Of a DNA stretch of 64,000 nt, positions 23,232-32,775 are shown in pieces (within the stretch, counting starts at the first letter, position 1; every line of letters begins with the position of its first letter). The stretch comes from a bacterium (GTDB lineage Bacteria > Zixibacteria > MSB-5A5 > GN15 > FEB-12). The notes beneath the pieces were generated by a model, which was given only the letters and a program-made list of their open reading frames with translations, ran no database searches and was not told where the DNA came from. The translations under genes and the position numbers were made by a program. The stretch is taken from the NCBI GenBank assembly GCA_020444475.1, contig JAHLKV010000001.1, positions 62,001-126,000 of the forward strand, given 5' to 3'.

Positions 23232-25394
23232 TCAGAAATGCGTGCGCTCGTCGGTGGTGTCCTCGGGGACAAGATCATCGGCCCGTTGGCGGGGGACATA
23301 GAGCCCCTTCGAGGGGTGCAGATGACAGGTCGTGGTCGGCTGATTGTCGACGGTGAAGATTTCGTCGCGGACGTTGATGCAGCGATCGGTCGCCAGTTCA
23401 CCCGATTCGAGACAGACGTCGTGGTGGACGATACCTTCTGGTTCCTCGAAGTCGAGTATCGGCAGGGAATCATGGGCCGCCATCATGAACTGGGTCCAGA
23501 CCGGCACGCCGTTTTTGGCGCCGTCCTGGTTGCGGCCGATTGAGGTACGATCATCGAACCCAATCCACACACCGGCGGTGATCTGCGGCGTGTAGCCGAC
23601 AAACCAGTTGTCGCAGAAGCTCTGAGAGGTCCCGGTCTTGCCACCGGCCGGGCGAGTGAATCCCCGCCAGCGGGCGCCGCGGCCGGTGCCGCCATCGACC
23701 ACCGACTGCATCAGGCTGACCATGACGTACGCGGTCTGCGCCGAGAGGACTTCTTCTTTGCGGACAGCCGAGTTGTCTTCGAGGACCCGGCCATAGCGAT
23801 CCACGATCTTGTAGATATACCGGTAGGGGATATGAATGCCCTTATTCGGGAAGGTCGTATACGCCGAGACGAGTTCCACCGGGCGTACATCGCTCACCCC
23901 CAGCGCCAGCGAGGGGACCGGCTCCAGCGGGGTGGTGATGCCCATGCGGCGCGCGTAGAAGATAGGCTCTTCGGGGTTGATCCGAAGCATCAGGCGGATT
24001 GCAATCAGGTTGCGCGACATCCGGATACCATCGCGAATCGTAATCGGCCCCATGAATTTGCCGTCGTAATTGTGCGGCCGCCACTGCTTGGCGCCGGGGA
24101 TGTCCAGCACGATCGGGTTGTCATCGATAATCTCGGTCGTACGGAAACCATTGTCGATGGCGGCGGTGTAGATGAACGGCTTAAACGCCGAGCCCGCCGG
24201 GCGTCCCGATCCCTGGACGGCACGATTGTACTTGGTGGTCTCCCATGAGCGGCCACCGATCAAGGCGAGGATATCACCGTTGCTGTTGTCAATCGCGACA
24301 AACGCCCCCTGAATCTGCTTGAAGGCGCGGATTGGATCACCAAACTGATCGGTCGTATCGGGAAGCACTTCGGTATACGCCGTGTTGTTGATGACGTAGC
24401 GGTCTTCGATTCGCTCCTGGATGGCTGCCAGCTGCGGCTCCAGGGCCGCTTCGGCCTCCTGCTGCAAACCGGCATCGAGGGTCGTGTATACCTTCAGGCC
24501 GCCCGAGTAAAGCACATCTTCACCATACTTCTCGAGAATATGCTGCCGCACCCACTCGGTGAAATAGGGCGCGGTACCGACTTCTTCTTCCGGCGTGGCG
24601 ATGACGAGCGGCTCAGCCTTGAGGGAGTCGTAGGCGGTTTTGTCGATCCCGCCGTTGGTGTAGTACGAGTGCAGTACCCGATTGCGTGCCTTGAGAGCCT
24701 TGTCGGGATTGTTGAGCGGCGAGTTGATATTGGGTCCCTTGAGCAGACCTATTACAATTGCGCAATCATTGACGTTCATCTCGGCCGGGCGTTTGTCGAA
24801 GAACAGTTTGGCCGCGGCAGCGATGCCGTACGCTCCCCGGCTGAAGTAGTACTGATTGAGATACATCTCGAGTATCTCGTCTTTGGAGTACGTCCGCTCC
24901 AGCTTGATAGCCGTCAGCGCTTCCTTGATCTTTCGTTCCATCGTCTGGCGTCGGGTCAGGAACAGCATGCGGGAGAGCTGCTGGGTGACAGTCGATGCGC
25001 CCGCTTCGATCTCCATCTTGAGCAGGTTGTTGGCGGCGACAATCACCAATCGGCGAAGGTTGATGCCCCAGTGGTCGTAGAATTCGCGATCCTCGGTGGC
25101 AATCAACATATCGATCAGCGGCTTCGGCATCTCCGAAAACGGTGTCAGGGCCCGGTTTTCGGAATAGAATTCTTTGAGCAGTTGGCCGTCGCGACCGAAT
25201 ATCTTCGTCTTCAGGTTCGGTTCGATATTGTGGAGCTGCTCGAAGGACGGGAGTTCGGACTGATAGATGTGGTAGGTGCGATATCCGAGTACGAAGCAGA
25301 AGACGAGTATCAGAATCGTGAGCACAAGAATTGAGTTACGCACTCGAGCGCGATCGTACTTTCGTGGCGGCTTGTTCTTCTTAAAAAATGGCAT
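23232..25394 (-). CDS. mrcA: Bifunctional penicillin-binding protein 1A (transglycosylase/transpeptidase)
   Basis: The protein has 720 residues with a cytoplasmic basic start (MPFFKKNKPPRKYDRARVR) and one transmembrane helix at ~20-38. The GT51 glycosyltransferase domain has catalytic Glu101 in ATEDREFYDHWG and the motif GASTVTQQLSRMLFL. The transpeptidase domain has SxxK in GSAFKPF, SxN in MSRNL and KTGTS. It polymerises and cross-links peptidoglycan on the outer face of the inner membrane. It has no long C-terminal extension beyond a short acidic tail. The gene is monocistronic, reading away from tyrS. The symbol follows family usage (PBP1A) and cannot be separated strictly from other class A PBPs. 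Confidence 0.92.
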   Translation of the reverse strand: MPFFKKNKPPRKYDRARVRNSILVLTILILVFCFVLGYRTYHIYQSELPSFEQLHNIEPNLKTKIFGRDGQLLKEFYSENRALTPFSEMPKPLIDMLIATEDREFYDHWGINLRRLVIVAANNLLKMEIEAGASTVTQQLSRMLFLTRRQTMERKIKEALTAIKLERTYSKDEILEMYLNQYYFSRGAYGIAAAAKLFFDKRPAEMNVNDCAIVIGLLKGPNINSPLNNPDKALKARNRVLHSYYTNGGIDKTAYDSLKAEPLVIATPEEEVGTAPYFTEWVRQHILEKYGEDVLYSGGLKVYTTLDAGLQQEAEAALEPQLAAIQERIEDRYVINNTAYTEVLPDTTDQFGDPIRAFKQIQGAFVAIDNSNGDILALIGGRSWETTKYNRAVQGSGRPAGSAFKPFIYTAAIDNGFRTTEIIDDNPIVLDIPGAKQWRPHNYDGKFMGPITIRDGIRMSRNLIAIRLMLRINPEEPIFYARRMGITTPLEPVPSLALGVSDVRPVELVSAYTTFPNKGIHIPYRYIYKIVDRYGRVLEDNSAVRKEEVLSAQTAYVMVSLMQSVVDGGTGRGARWRGFTRPAGGKTGTSQSFCDNWFVGYTPQITAGVWIGFDDRTSIGRNQDGAKNGVPVWTQFMMAAHDSLPILDFEEPEGIVHHDVCLESGELATDRCINVRDEIFTVDNQPTTTCHLHPSKGLYVPRQRADDLVPEDTTDERTHF

Positions 25395-25569
25395 GGCGCT
25401 TATTTACCCCGAACGGCCCGCCCAAGTCAACTTAAAAGAGCGCGGTGGCTATCTATCGTTGCTTTTTGGCCTTCGTTCACGTATTGTCCGGTTTTCCCGC
25501 CGTCTGGAGCGGCGGCAATTAATCTCCTTAGTTATATGCCGATAGTGTCAAAAAGATGAGGCGAGGATA

Positions 25570-26835
25570 ATGACTGCGGACCTGACGCTTGATGCCGGAC
25601 AACAGAAGGAATTCGGCCGCCAGTGGGCTGAAATCAGTCGCGGAACGGTTGCTCTGCTCCCCGAAGAGGAGTTCAAGGAAAAGCTTCGGCAATCAATCGT
25701 TTCCGGCACTCCTCTACGGGTCAAGCAGGGCTTTGACCCGACTTCACCGGACATCCATATCGGGCATACGGTGGGTCTTCGCAAACTGAAACAGTTTCAG
25801 GACTTAGGACACCAGATCGTTCTCATAGTCGGTGATTATACCGCCCTGGTCGGGGACCCATCGGAGCGCTCGTCCACCCGGCCCATGATCTCCTACGATG
25901 AGATCATGAAAAACGCCGAGACCTATCAGGATCAGTTTTTCCGCGTGCTGGACCGCTCCAAGACTGAAGTGCGATCCAACGGCGAATGGTTTAAGGGCAT
26001 GGGCTTCCATGATGTCATGCAGCTGGCCGGCAAGTTCACCGTCGCTCGGCTCCTTGAGCGCGATGACTTCACCAAGCGTATGAAAGCCGGAACGCCGATC
26101 TCTATTCACGAGCTGTTTTACCCGCTGATGCAGGCGTATGATTCGGTTGCTATCCGGGCTGATATCGAGATCGGCGCCACGGAACAGACCTTCAACCTGC
26201 TGGCGGGGCGAACAATCCAGGAAGCGTACGGTGTTCCTCCGCAGGTCGTCCTGACGCTGCCGATACTGATAGGTTTGGACGGGGTCAAGAAGATGTCCAA
26301 GTCGCTGGGGAATTACATCGGCATCGAGGAACCGCCGCGGGAGATATTCGGGAAGGTGATGTCGATACCAGACGAATTGATATACAGCTACTTCGAGCTG
26401 GCAACTGATGTATCACTTGAAGAACTGGCTGAGATTAAGAGGACGCTCGACAACTCGTCGGCAAACCCCATGGAGACCAAGAAGCAGCTTGGCGTGCGAC
26501 TTGTCGATATGTACCACGCGGCCGGGAGCGGCGCCGAGGCACGTGCCGAGTTTGAGAGAATATTCTCCAAGGGACAGCTTCCCGATGACATGCCCGAAAT
26601 GAGTTCGTCCCAGATTGCTGAGCTGGGCTTGGATCCAGAGAAGCTCTACCTGGTTGGTTTCATGACGAAAGCGGGGCTTTCGAAGTCGAACGGCGAAGCA
26701 CGGAAGCTAATCGCCGGGGGAGGAGTCTCTATCGATGGAGAGAAAGTCTCCGACGCCGATTTCGAATTCGCGGTCTCCGGTGAGATGATTCTGAAGGTCG
26801 GGAAACGCCGCTTCCTCAAGCTTCTCGGCGACTGA
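25570..26835 (+). CDS. tyrS: Tyrosyl-tRNA synthetase
   Basis: This 421-residue class I synthetase has the HIGH motif in DIHIGHTVG and KMSKS in GVKKMSKSLGN. A C-terminal S4 RNA-binding domain (SNGEARKLIAGGGVSIDGEKV) is the usual tRNA-binding tail. The sequence matches the TyrZ-like bacterial type by its GFDPTSPDIHIGH signature. It charges tRNA-Tyr. ATG 25570 follows GAGGCGAGGAT. It is divergent from PBP1A and 45 bases upstream of the TPR lipoprotein gene. Confidence 0.95.
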   Translation: MTADLTLDAGQQKEFGRQWAEISRGTVALLPEEEFKEKLRQSIVSGTPLRVKQGFDPTSPDIHIGHTVGLRKLKQFQDLGHQIVLIVGDYTALVGDPSERSSTRPMISYDEIMKNAETYQDQFFRVLDRSKTEVRSNGEWFKGMGFHDVMQLAGKFTVARLLERDDFTKRMKAGTPISIHELFYPLMQAYDSVAIRADIEIGATEQTFNLLAGRTIQEAYGVPPQVVLTLPILIGLDGVKKMSKSLGNYIGIEEPPREIFGKVMSIPDELIYSYFELATDVSLEELAEIKRTLDNSSANPMETKKQLGVRLVDMYHAAGSGAEARAEFERIFSKGQLPDDMPEMSSSQIAELGLDPEKLYLVGFMTKAGLSKSNGEARKLIAGGGVSIDGEKVSDADFEFAVSGEMILKVGKRRFLKLLGD

Positions 26836-26880
26836 CCTGCAACTTTCTCGGCATCCGGGCATTATTAGGAGTACAATGAT

Positions 26881-28563
26881 ATGTGCTCTTCGACCGATTG
26901 GAAACATATGGCCCGCAGCTTCTCGATTACAGCATTAGCGTTGATTCTCCTGGCCCTGGTTGGATGCTCATCGGGGTCTCGTTCAGTTCGATCCTTTGGG
27001 GAGGAGTCCGGACGGACTGCTTCCAAACAATCTGAACAAACTGCCGGCGAGAATGGCTCTGAGGTAAAAACCGAGCCCCAGAAACCCATCAGTTCCAAGG
27101 CGTTCGGGCTCTACGTTGAGGGCGTTCTCCGCGAGCAGGTTGGCCGGCTCGACAGCGCGGCGTTGTTTTATCGCTATGCCTGGCAGTACTTCCCGGAATC
27201 GTACGAGATCGGATACTCGCTGGCCCGCGTGTTGTATCAGCTTGGAGAGCCGCAGCTGGCGCTTCAGGTGGCAGGGAAGACGGTTCCGAAGACAGCCGAG
27301 CTCTGGGAGCTATCGGCGGCAGCCCACTACGAGTTAAGAGACAATGATTCGGTACTGTTCGCCTATCGCAACGTGGTGCGCCTGAATCCCGAACATGCCA
27401 CGGCATTCAATTTCCTGGCTGGAACATACAGACTGCGCAACCAGCTCGACTCCGCGGCCTGGGCCTACCGGAATCTGGCCCGGCTGGTGCCGGACAATTT
27501 CCGGCCCTGGCAGGAACTGGGCCGCATTCACCAGCAGCGTGGCGACCTGGAGGCGGCCCGGGACGCCTTTCACCATTCCGTGGCGCTGGACTCGAGTCGC
27601 GCCAATATTCCTTCTTTGGCCGGCCTCGGGGAGATCTTCGCCCAGACAGGACCGTCGGACTCCGCCCGCTTCTACTATTTGAAGGCTCTTGAGGCGGATC
27701 CTTCCAACGAACTCGTTCACATGCTGCTGGTGACATACTATATCGAGCAGGATTCGCTACCGGCAGCCCTGCAATATTCGGAACGACTAGCGGAGCTGGC
27801 GCCGGACAATATGTATGTGCGTCGTCGGCTGGGACTGATTTATCTCGATCTCGATTCCCTGCAGAAAGCAGAGAATGTCTTCTCCGATCTGATCAAATCC
27901 GGTGATCGCGCCTGGTTTAATTACTCCTATCTCGGCGAAATCGACCTTCGAAACGACCGCTTCGAATCGGCCATTAACAACTTTCAGTCGGCCGCCAGCC
28001 GGAATGATACGGTGGCGGGGAACTGGCTGAATCTCGGGCTGGCCCATCGCAAACTCAAAGAAAACGATGCGGCTATCGACGCCTACGTGTCGGGGCTTCG
28101 CTCGGTTCGTGATCCGCGCGGTCGGGCAGCGCTTTACTTCGGACTGGCGGTGGCATATGAGCAGGAGGGGCTTGTCGACTCCGCGATTACGACCTTTGAG
28201 GAATTGCTGAAACTTGATCCCAATAACGCACAGGCGCTCAACTACCTTGGTTACATGCTGGCCGATCGGAATATTCGCCTGGAATATGCTCGCGACCTGA
28301 TTGCGCGGGCCGTCGATCAGGATCCCCGGAATGCAGCGTTCCTGGACAGCTACGGTTGGGTCTACTATCGACTGGGCGATTTCGACAAGGCAGTCGATTA
28401 TCTCTCGCAGGCGGTGGCGCTTGACAGCGATCCCGTTATTTTCGATCATTTGGGCGATGCCTACCACGCCGTGGGGGATACAGACTCCGCACGCGAGTGG
28501 TGGCAGCGGGCGCTGGAGTTATCGCCCGACAATGAATCGATCAGGGAGAAACTGACCCGTTGA
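26881..28563 (+). CDS. TPR-repeat lipoprotein
   Basis: The protein has 560 residues with a lipoprotein signal peptide ending in the lipobox LALVGC. At least ten tetratricopeptide-type helix pairs follow, for example NPEHATAFNFLAGTYRLRNQLDSAAWAYR and DPNNAQALNYLGYMLADR. The C-terminal YLGYMLADRNIRLEYARDLIARAV part resembles the BepA/YfgC- and PelB-like TPR lipoproteins of Gram-negative envelopes. ATG 26881 has AGGAG nine bases upstream. ATG 26908 gives a neater signal peptide but a weaker site. It is probably a scaffold in the periplasm. The next gene starts inside its stop codon, so the two are co-translated. Confidence 0.85.
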   Translation: MCSSTDWKHMARSFSITALALILLALVGCSSGSRSVRSFGEESGRTASKQSEQTAGENGSEVKTEPQKPISSKAFGLYVEGVLREQVGRLDSAALFYRYAWQYFPESYEIGYSLARVLYQLGEPQLALQVAGKTVPKTAELWELSAAAHYELRDNDSVLFAYRNVVRLNPEHATAFNFLAGTYRLRNQLDSAAWAYRNLARLVPDNFRPWQELGRIHQQRGDLEAARDAFHHSVALDSSRANIPSLAGLGEIFAQTGPSDSARFYYLKALEADPSNELVHMLLVTYYIEQDSLPAALQYSERLAELAPDNMYVRRRLGLIYLDLDSLQKAENVFSDLIKSGDRAWFNYSYLGEIDLRNDRFESAINNFQSAASRNDTVAGNWLNLGLAHRKLKENDAAIDAYVSGLRSVRDPRGRAALYFGLAVAYEQEGLVDSAITTFEELLKLDPNNAQALNYLGYMLADRNIRLEYARDLIARAVDQDPRNAAFLDSYGWVYYRLGDFDKAVDYLSQAVALDSDPVIFDHLGDAYHAVGDTDSAREWWQRALELSPDNESIREKLTR

Positions 28564-30266
28564 ACGGACACACCGGGCGTAAGGCCCTCCTGCTTCTGTC
28601 CTTTCTTGCAGTGATCTTCGTCGGCTGTGCCGAGGTTGGCTCGCCACCCGGCGGTGAGATTGACCGTACGCCGCCCGTCCTGCTTTCGAGTGTGCCGGCC
28701 GATGGCGCGCTTGCGGTACCACCGGACAACAAGATCACCCTCATCTTTTCCGAGCGAATCGTGAAACCGACCTCCGGCGATCCGGTGTTCGTTTCGCCCC
28801 GTCCGGAGATCCCTCCGGAAGTGGACTGGAAATCGGACCGGATCATCGTTACGCTGGCCGACAGCTTCAGAACAAACCAGACCTACCTGGTGTCGGTGGC
28901 GTCGACCGTCACTGATCTTCGCAAGAACAAACTCGACAGCACGCTGACGATTGCGTTCACGACGGGCCTGTCGCTCGACTCCGGTCGCATTTCCGGACAT
29001 GTCAGGCAGAAAGACAAGGGGGTATCGGCAGCGCTGGTGGGGTTGTTCCCGCGAGGGATCCTGTCCGATACGGCGGCGCTGGATTCGCTGGTGCCCGAAT
29101 ATATGACGGTGGCCAACAACGAAGGCTACTTCTCGTTTTCGTACCTGTCGCCGGACTCGTTCCTGATGGTGGCGTGGAAAGATCAGAATCGAGACAACGT
29201 GTTTGCCCCCAACTCCGAACCGTACGCCATTCCCGATCGACCGGTGGCGGTGAGTGACGACCTGCCGAGAATCGACGGCCTCACCCTTCCCCTGAACGAA
29301 TCCGTTTATCCATTGCCGTGGAAAGACACTGTCGTGGCCGGAATCATCTCGGCCTTATACACGGAGAACAAGCTCGTCCGCGTGCGACTGTCACAACCGG
29401 TACCGACGTCGTTGTTGAGCAAACAACCGGGCAATGCCCTGCTCCGAAAGCCCGACGACTCCCTTCGCGTTTTTCCGGCGAAGGGTGTGCTGGAGTCCGA
29501 CGATGAGGAGACAACTGCCCTGAGTTTCTTTTTCGGAGATATTGAAGCCGGGGCGTATGACCTTCAGGTCTCCTACGACGGCAAACACAAACCGATGATG
29601 TACGACAGCCTGACGATTGAGGCGCGCGAGGATAAGACACCGCCCAAAATTGAATCGACCAGGCCGGATGACCCGAAAGTCTTTTTCCGGGACGCTCAGA
29701 TGGCGATCACGTTCACTGAACCGCTCATCCACGACAGCATCTCCAGTGAAACGTTCGCACTGTGGGAGAACGACAGCATCCCCGTGCCGGTGGCGCATCG
29801 GTGGATGGATCCGTTTCGAATCGGGTTCACGGCGCAGTTGAGACCGGGCAGGAACTATCGGCTGGATGCGACGGAGTTCGACCTGATGGATCTCGCGGGC
29901 AACCTGCTCGGTGACTCGTTGTTCAGTCACTCGTTTGGCATCTTTGACTCGGACTCGCTTGGGTCTGTTACGGGGAGCATCGCCCTGGGTCCGACACACA
30001 CGGTGGGTGACAATGTCGTGATTTCGTTTGACAAAGTGGGACGCAATGAAGGGTACACGGTGACGGCTCGCGGCAATACGTATCGAATCGATCTGCCGGC
30101 CGGACGGTATCTGATCTCGGCGTTTCTCGACGCGAATCTCGACGGTAAGTTGACTGATGGCCGACTCGTACCCTACCAGCCGTCAGAGAGCCGCACTATG
30201 CTCGCCGATACCGTCGCCGTACGCGCCCGTTTCGAGACGGCAGGCGTGGACATCACATTCGACTGA
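28560..30266 (+). CDS. Lipoprotein with Ig-like (Big_5) domain
   Basis: The protein has 568 residues and starts with TTG at 28560, overlapping the previous stop (TTGA). It has a lipobox at FVGC (Cys23). Residues ~35-130 match the SbsA-type Ig-like Big_5 domain: DRTPPVLLSSVPADGALAV, ITLIFSERIV, and AFTTGL at its end. A second similar domain starts near DKTPPKIESTRPDDPKV. Between them lies a carboxypeptidase-like region (GRISGHV, SFSYLSPDSFLMVAWKDQN). It is coupled to the TPR lipoprotein, so both are likely envelope partners. The function is unknown. Confidence 0.82.
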   Translation: MNGHTGRKALLLLSFLAVIFVGCAEVGSPPGGEIDRTPPVLLSSVPADGALAVPPDNKITLIFSERIVKPTSGDPVFVSPRPEIPPEVDWKSDRIIVTLADSFRTNQTYLVSVASTVTDLRKNKLDSTLTIAFTTGLSLDSGRISGHVRQKDKGVSAALVGLFPRGILSDTAALDSLVPEYMTVANNEGYFSFSYLSPDSFLMVAWKDQNRDNVFAPNSEPYAIPDRPVAVSDDLPRIDGLTLPLNESVYPLPWKDTVVAGIISALYTENKLVRVRLSQPVPTSLLSKQPGNALLRKPDDSLRVFPAKGVLESDDEETTALSFFFGDIEAGAYDLQVSYDGKHKPMMYDSLTIEAREDKTPPKIESTRPDDPKVFFRDAQMAITFTEPLIHDSISSETFALWENDSIPVPVAHRWMDPFRIGFTAQLRPGRNYRLDATEFDLMDLAGNLLGDSLFSHSFGIFDSDSLGSVTGSIALGPTHTVGDNVVISFDKVGRNEGYTVTARGNTYRIDLPAGRYLISAFLDANLDGKLTDGRLVPYQPSESRTMLADTVAVRARFETAGVDITFD

Positions 30267-30294
30267 CGACGCCCGCAAATCTCACGTCACAAAA

Positions 30295-30319
30295 AAAGGC
30301 GGGACCGAGTCCCGCCTTT
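30295..30319. terminator. Bidirectional terminator between convergent lipoprotein genes
   Basis: AAAGGCGGGAC and GTCCCGCCTTT form a perfect 11-bp stem around CGA. It is preceded by an A run and followed by TTTC on the plus strand; read on the minus strand, the A run becomes TTTTTTT. It serves the Big_5 lipoprotein gene and the OmpA-type gene. Confidence 0.92.
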
Positions 30320-30341
30320 CGCATTTTGATCGGCAGACGAT

Positions 30342-30941
30342 TTAGTTGGCGCCGAGATTGCCCCAGACCGTCAGGGTGACACGACGGTTTTTCGAGTGGG
30401 CGTTCTTTTCATCGGGCATGGCCACGGGCTTGTCCTGACCGAACGAAACCGTGAACATCCGATAGAGGGAGATGCCGAACCGTTCGGCCAGATACTTTTT
30501 CGCGGCCATGGCGCGCATTTCGCCGAGCGCCATGTTGTAGCGCGCATTGCCCGTCTTGTCGGTGTAACCGGCGATCTCAATCACCGAACCGGGATAACTC
30601 TCCATCTTGGTACCGGCTTCGTCAAGAATACCCGCAGCCACGTCGTTGACGGCGTACTGATCAAAATCGAAATTGATCGTGCCTTCCCAGATAATCTGGT
30701 AATTCTCGAAGCCTGATGCCTTGTTGATGGCCATGTCGGCCTTCTTGTCGAGCTGTGCGGCCAGGGACTTGAGTTTCTCGACTTCCGCCGCGTTGGCATC
30801 GGTCTTGTCAGACACGCTGTTGATCCGTGAGCCCATGCGGGCTTCGGACTGTGCGATCTGCTCGCTGACGTAGTCCTTGTTGACGCCGCAACCGACGACC
30901 ATCAACATCAAGGCGAGTGACAATACGATAAGTGTTTTCAT
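30342..30941 (-). CDS. OmpA-family (Pal-like) lipoprotein
   Basis: The 199-residue protein has lipobox LMVVGC (Cys18). A heptad-rich helical segment follows at ~25-75 (KDYVSEQIAQSEARMGSRI), like Lpp or YbgF coiled coils. The OmpA C-terminal peptidoglycan-binding domain comes next: NFDFDQYAV, IEIAGYTDKTGNARYNMALGEMRA, SFGQDKPV and NRRVTLTVW. The NxxLxxxRAxxV-type motif is present in modified form as YNMALGEMRAMAAKKYL. It tethers the outer membrane to peptidoglycan and is good evidence for a Gram-negative envelope. The coiled-coil insert is longer than in Pal itself. Confidence 0.88.
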   Translation of the reverse strand: MKTLIVLSLALMLMVVGCGVNKDYVSEQIAQSEARMGSRINSVSDKTDANAAEVEKLKSLAAQLDKKADMAINKASGFENYQIIWEGTINFDFDQYAVNDVAAGILDEAGTKMESYPGSVIEIAGYTDKTGNARYNMALGEMRAMAAKKYLAERFGISLYRMFTVSFGQDKPVAMPDEKNAHSKNRRVTLTVWGNLGAN

Positions 30942-31081
30942 AACTACCTTTGCCTTCCTCCAGTTTCCATTACCTGTGTTTCGATAGAATCCTTTATCTT
31001 ATTGCGCGACAGCGCCCCACGCAAGCAAAAAGTGCGCGCCGGAGCCCGGGTCCGCGGTCGCATCTGAAGGGAAAATGTTTC

Positions 31082-31909
31082 CTACTGCTTGATCCCTCCG
31101 GCTGTTATACCCGAAACCACCTGTCGCTGCATCACAAAAAAGAGGACCAGGACAGGCAGGACGGCGACTGTCGAGCCGGCCATCAGATGCTGCCAGTCGA
31201 TGGCCTGATGACCCTGCAGCAGGGCCAGTGCGACCGGAAGAGTGCGGAGATCCTCGCTCGAGGTGAGGATGAAAGGAAAGAGAAAGGAGTTCCAGTTGGT
31301 GATAAATGCCAGCACCGCCAGCACGGCAATCGCCGGCTTGCACAGTGGCATGACGATGCGGAAGAGTATGCGAAGTTCCGAAGCACCGTCGACTCGTGCC
31401 GCCTCTTCCATAGAGGGCGGGATCGACTCGATATACTGCTTGGCAAGGAATATCCCGACCGGATTGATCAGAAAGGGCAGGATCAGCGCCCAGTATGTGT
31501 CATAGATGCCCCCCTTCAGGCAGATAAGGTAGAGCGGGATGATGACGATGTGCACCGGGATCATCATGACGATCACGACGGTCGCAAAGAGGATTCGAGA
31601 AGGCCAGGTTTGCCGGCGGGCCAGCACATAGCCTACCATCACACAGAACAGGATGTTGCCGAGCGTCACGACAGAAGCCACAAATGCCGAGTTGAACAGG
31701 TACCGGGCAAGGTCACTCTGCGCGAAGAGATCCGTGAAGTTAGCGACTGTAATGCTCGCGCTCAGCAGATTCTGCGCGGTCAGCGACACCGTCTTGTCCA
31801 GCAGCGATACCCGCAGCATCCACACCAGCGGACCAACCATCACCGCCAGAACGACGATCAGCAAACCGTAGTGGAGCACTTGACCGAAGAGGGTGCGACG
31901 TCTCACCAT
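31082..31909 (-). CDS. Sugar ABC importer permease, MalG-type
   Basis: The 275-residue protein has six predicted transmembrane helices and the EAA loop EAARVDGASELRILFRIVMPLC, which contacts the ATPase. The beginning and the loop match the CUT1 carbohydrate permease family (MalG/UgpE/LacG). It overlaps the upstream permease gene by seven bases. It is the last gene of a three-gene operon and no ATP-binding protein gene follows. Substrate specificity cannot be read from it. Confidence 0.9.
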   Translation of the reverse strand: MVRRRTLFGQVLHYGLLIVVLAVMVGPLVWMLRVSLLDKTVSLTAQNLLSASITVANFTDLFAQSDLARYLFNSAFVASVVTLGNILFCVMVGYVLARRQTWPSRILFATVVIVMMIPVHIVIIPLYLICLKGGIYDTYWALILPFLINPVGIFLAKQYIESIPPSMEEAARVDGASELRILFRIVMPLCKPAIAVLAVLAFITNWNSFLFPFILTSSEDLRTLPVALALLQGHQAIDWQHLMAGSTVAVLPVLVLFFVMQRQVVSGITAGGIKQ

Positions 31910-32775
31910 GCTGCCTGTCTCCTTCGCATCAGCGCGAACTGAAGGATCGAGAAAACCCCGATAATGACAAAAAGCACATAGGCCGCGGCCGAAGCATAGC
32001 CGAATTTAAACTGCGTTTGCAGCCCGGTTTCATAGATGAAGTAAACGACGGTGGAGGTGTCGAACTTCCCCTTGGTCATCACGAAGATTTCGACAAAGAC
32101 CTGAAAGGACTTGATAGAGTTGATCACCAGAATGAACAGCGCCACCGGCCGAAGCATCGGCAGGGTGATCGACGTAAACTGTCGCCACGAGGACGCCCCG
32201 GCTATCTCGGCCGCTTCGTACAACTCATCCGGTATCGCTTTCAGACCGGCCAGAAAGATCAGCATGTAGTAGCCGACCGCCATCCAAATGTCCATCGCCA
32301 TGATCGCATAGAGCGCCGTCCCACGGTCGTAGAGGAATCCGTTGACAGGCGGCTCGAATCCGACCATCTGAGCAAGCATGGCGACATAGCCACCGCGCTC
32401 AAACAGGTTGGTGAAGATCAGCGCCACGACGACCATCGAGGTCACCCAGGGCAGGAAGTAGGCGGATCGGAAGAACCCTCGCCCCCTGAACTCTCGATTG
32501 ACGAGCAGCGCGAGGACAAGTGACACGACGGTCGTGACGGGGATGGTCCCGCCCACGAATATGAATGTGTTTTTGAGCGACGCGATGAAGTCCCGGTCGC
32601 CGAGCAGCGCGCGATAGTTATCGAATCCAACGAACTGCGGAGCGTGACGACTCAGAAGCTGATAGTCCGTAAACCCCATCCAGAACGAATAGAGCAGGGG
32701 GAAGGTCCAGAAGAGGATGAAGCTCACCGTCCACGGCGAAGCAAACAAGGCGGCGGTGAGCGAACGTGACTTCAT
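31903..32775 (-). CDS. Sugar ABC importer permease, MalF/UgpA-type
   Basis: The 290-residue membrane protein opens with F-A-S-P-W-T-V-S-F-I-L-F-W-T-F-P-L-L-Y-S and carries the EAA motif EAAEIAGASSWRQFTSITLPML. This is the standard partner of the MalG-type permease downstream. It lacks the large periplasmic insertion of E. coli MalF, so it is closer to UgpA/LacF. Its start overlaps the stop of the binding-protein gene by four bases (ATGA). Confidence 0.9.
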   Translation of the reverse strand: MKSRSLTAALFASPWTVSFILFWTFPLLYSFWMGFTDYQLLSRHAPQFVGFDNYRALLGDRDFIASLKNTFIFVGGTIPVTTVVSLVLALLVNREFRGRGFFRSAYFLPWVTSMVVVALIFTNLFERGGYVAMLAQMVGFEPPVNGFLYDRGTALYAIMAMDIWMAVGYYMLIFLAGLKAIPDELYEAAEIAGASSWRQFTSITLPMLRPVALFILVINSIKSFQVFVEIFVMTKGKFDTSTVVYFIYETGLQTQFKFGYASAAAYVLFVIIGVFSILQFALMRRRQAAW

